Assembly: GCA_963700195.1 (NCBI GenBank)
Contig: CAVOWQ010000055.1
Span: 124,001 to 188,000, forward strand
Length of the DNA: 64,000 nucleotides
DNA from: AP-15 sp963700195
Lineage (GTDB): Bacteria > Pseudomonadota > Alphaproteobacteria > ATCC43930 > CGMCC-115725
Direction: 5' to 3'
Shown here: piece after piece, positions 63,138-64,000 of the stretch
Position numbering within the stretch: position 1 is the stretch's first letter
How the letters are laid out: the number at the start of each line of letters is the position of its first letter
Program-made: the position numbers and the translations under genes
The notes under the pieces: model-generated
Databases searched by the model: none
What the model was told of the DNA's origin: nothing
The model's input: the letters and a program-made list of their open reading frames with translations, nothing else

Positions 63138-64000
63138 TCAGCTGAGCCGCGTTTCAGCGACTTTCCGCAATAGGAAATCACGGAACACACTGATGCGTTT
63201 GGAGGTCCGCAACTCTTCGGGATAGACAAAATAGGCCTCTACCGGCGGACCGATCAGTTCGGGCAGGATGCGGACCAAATCAGGGTGCTCGTTTCCTATG
63301 AAATCCGCCAGCGCCGCAATCCCCAGCCCGCTGAGCACCCCGCGCAGGATGGCGTAGAAATTGTTGACCGCAAGGATCGGCTTTCGCTCTTGCCCGGGCT
63401 TTGTGCCGACCTCGAGCAGCCAATTGACATTTTGCACCGGCGGGCGGGCGTCTTCCCCGAAGACGATGACCCGGTGTTTGTCGAGATCCTCGGGTTTCTG
63501 CGGTAAACCGTGTTTTTTTATGTATTCCGGCGCGGCATAGACATGGGTCGGCACGCTGACGAGGTGACGCTGGATCAAATCCGGCTGGCGAGGCGGCGAC
63601 AGCCGAATCGCCACATCGGCTTCTCGCATCGACAAGTCGAGCTCGGAATCGTCTACCACGAGAGTGACCTGGATTTCGGGGTAAAGATCGAGAAACTCCC
63701 GAATGCGCGGGGTCAACCAAGTCGAGCCAAACGCAACCGACGAGGTGATTTTGAGTGGCCCCTTCGGCCGATCCTTCGATTCGGAAATCATGCCTTCGGC
63801 CATCGACAGCTTCGCGAACACCTCGCGCGCGGTGCGAAACAGGAGTTCGCCTTGCTCGGTCAGGATCAGCCCGCGAGCGTGACGGTGAAATAGAGGGACG
63901 CTGAGGCTTTCTTCGAGCGCGCTGATCTGGCGGCTCACGGCGGATTGGCTCAGGTTCAGCGATTCGCCCGCATGGGTGAAGCTGCCTGCCTCGGCGACGG
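63138..64000 (-). CDS. LysR family transcriptional regulator, 5' end outside window
   Basis: The DNA-binding helix-turn-helix (EAGSFTHAGESLNLSQSAVS then RQISALEESL) begins at the window edge, so only the first few residues are missing. FHRHARGLILTEQGELLFRT links to the effector domain (LKITSSVAFGSTWLTPRIRE, RLSPPRQPDLIQRHLVSVPT, GLGIAALADFIGNEHPDLVR). The C-terminus ends FLLRKVAETRLS at 63138. The product controls transcription with an unknown ligand; its targets are beyond the window. Confidence 0.92.
   Translation of the reverse strand, partial: VAEAGSFTHAGESLNLSQSAVSRQISALEESLSVPLFHRHARGLILTEQGELLFRTAREVFAKLSMAEGMISESKDRPKGPLKITSSVAFGSTWLTPRIREFLDLYPEIQVTLVVDDSELDLSMREADVAIRLSPPRQPDLIQRHLVSVPTHVYAAPEYIKKHGLPQKPEDLDKHRVIVFGEDARPPVQNVNWLLEVGTKPGQERKPILAVNNFYAILRGVLSGLGIAALADFIGNEHPDLVRILPELIGPPVEAYFVYPEELRTSKRISVFRDFLLRKVAETRLS

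Noticed and set aside
1..64000. CRISPR array, restriction-modification, toxin-antitoxin or transposase genes
   Set aside because: I saw no spaced direct repeats, no Cas motifs, no methylase, nuclease or toxin pair, and no transposase or integrase coding sequence; only indirect traces of mobility were found.

Overview
The window is GC-rich and carries an alphaproteobacterial gene set: PetP-like MarR and OmpR regulators beside ilvE, a phasin, UbiK, FolM-like and UvrB/UvrC genes, molybdenum cofactor genes, class III cyclases fused to TPRs, and a PEP-CTERM-type exopolysaccharide locus. The order within the class cannot be fixed from the sequence. Many otherwise convincing genes, including uvrB and uvrC, change frame at one-base indels. 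I read most of these as uncorrected long-read or metagenome errors. A few loci (prfC pieces, haloperoxidase pieces, a cyclase tail, a tRNA-Leu fragment) look like real relics, because they also carry substitutions, truncation or permuted order.

Layout. 0-2.7 kb: lipid genes on the minus strand (long-chain acyl-CoA synthetase, sterol desaturase family). 2.7-7.1 kb: large exported proteins of unknown function, divergent around a perfect CRP-type palindrome. 7.3-11.3 kb: two cyclase/TolB-like/TPR proteins, one intact and one that has lost both metal-binding aspartate motifs, the latter with a second CRP-type palindrome in front. 11.4-12.1 kb: two oppositely oriented pieces of a vanadium haloperoxidase. 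12.1-23.2 kb: an exopolysaccharide locus with three glycosyltransferases, nucleotide-sugar dehydrogenase, UDP-glucuronate-type epimerase, two FemAB/GNAT proteins, a metallo-beta-lactamase-fold protein and a YdcF protein. 23.2-25.5 kb: a third CRP-type site, a truncated tRNA-Leu copy, a PEP-CTERM remnant, intact tRNA-Leu(CAA), a tiny membrane ORF and a T7-promoter-like sequence.

25.6-35.3 kb: fumarylacetoacetase, then a block with two secreted phospholipase-C-type phosphoesterases, an imelysin/EfeO-like protein, a MauG-like di-haem protein and a periplasmic protein. This block is bracketed by two pieces of a broken prfC gene in permuted order. 35.4-42.4 kb: MFS transporter, a small lipoprotein, RidA, an EF-hand protein, MsrP, an EF-G-like GTPase and aspartate aminotransferase. 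42.7-51.4 kb: uvrB, an SDR, uvrC (with an in-frame palindromic repeat insertion), pgsA, mobB, moeA, moaD and moaE. Molybdenum cofactor supply fits the presence of the molybdoenzyme MsrP. 51.4-55.3 kb: a coiled-coil protein, ilvE, and a MarR/response regulator/histidine kinase group whose intergenic region carries three related palindromes. 55.4-64 kb: phasin, TetR, proC, YbjN, ubiK, an LLM flavin oxidoreductase, an aldo/keto reductase, an HMA_2/DUF5132 pair, DUF445, a multi-hairpin RNA candidate and a truncated LysR gene.

The most interesting theme is cyclic-nucleotide signalling: three perfect TGTGA-N6-TCACA sites, one active-looking cyclase, one pseudo-cyclase and one cyclase tail relic lie within the first 28 kb.
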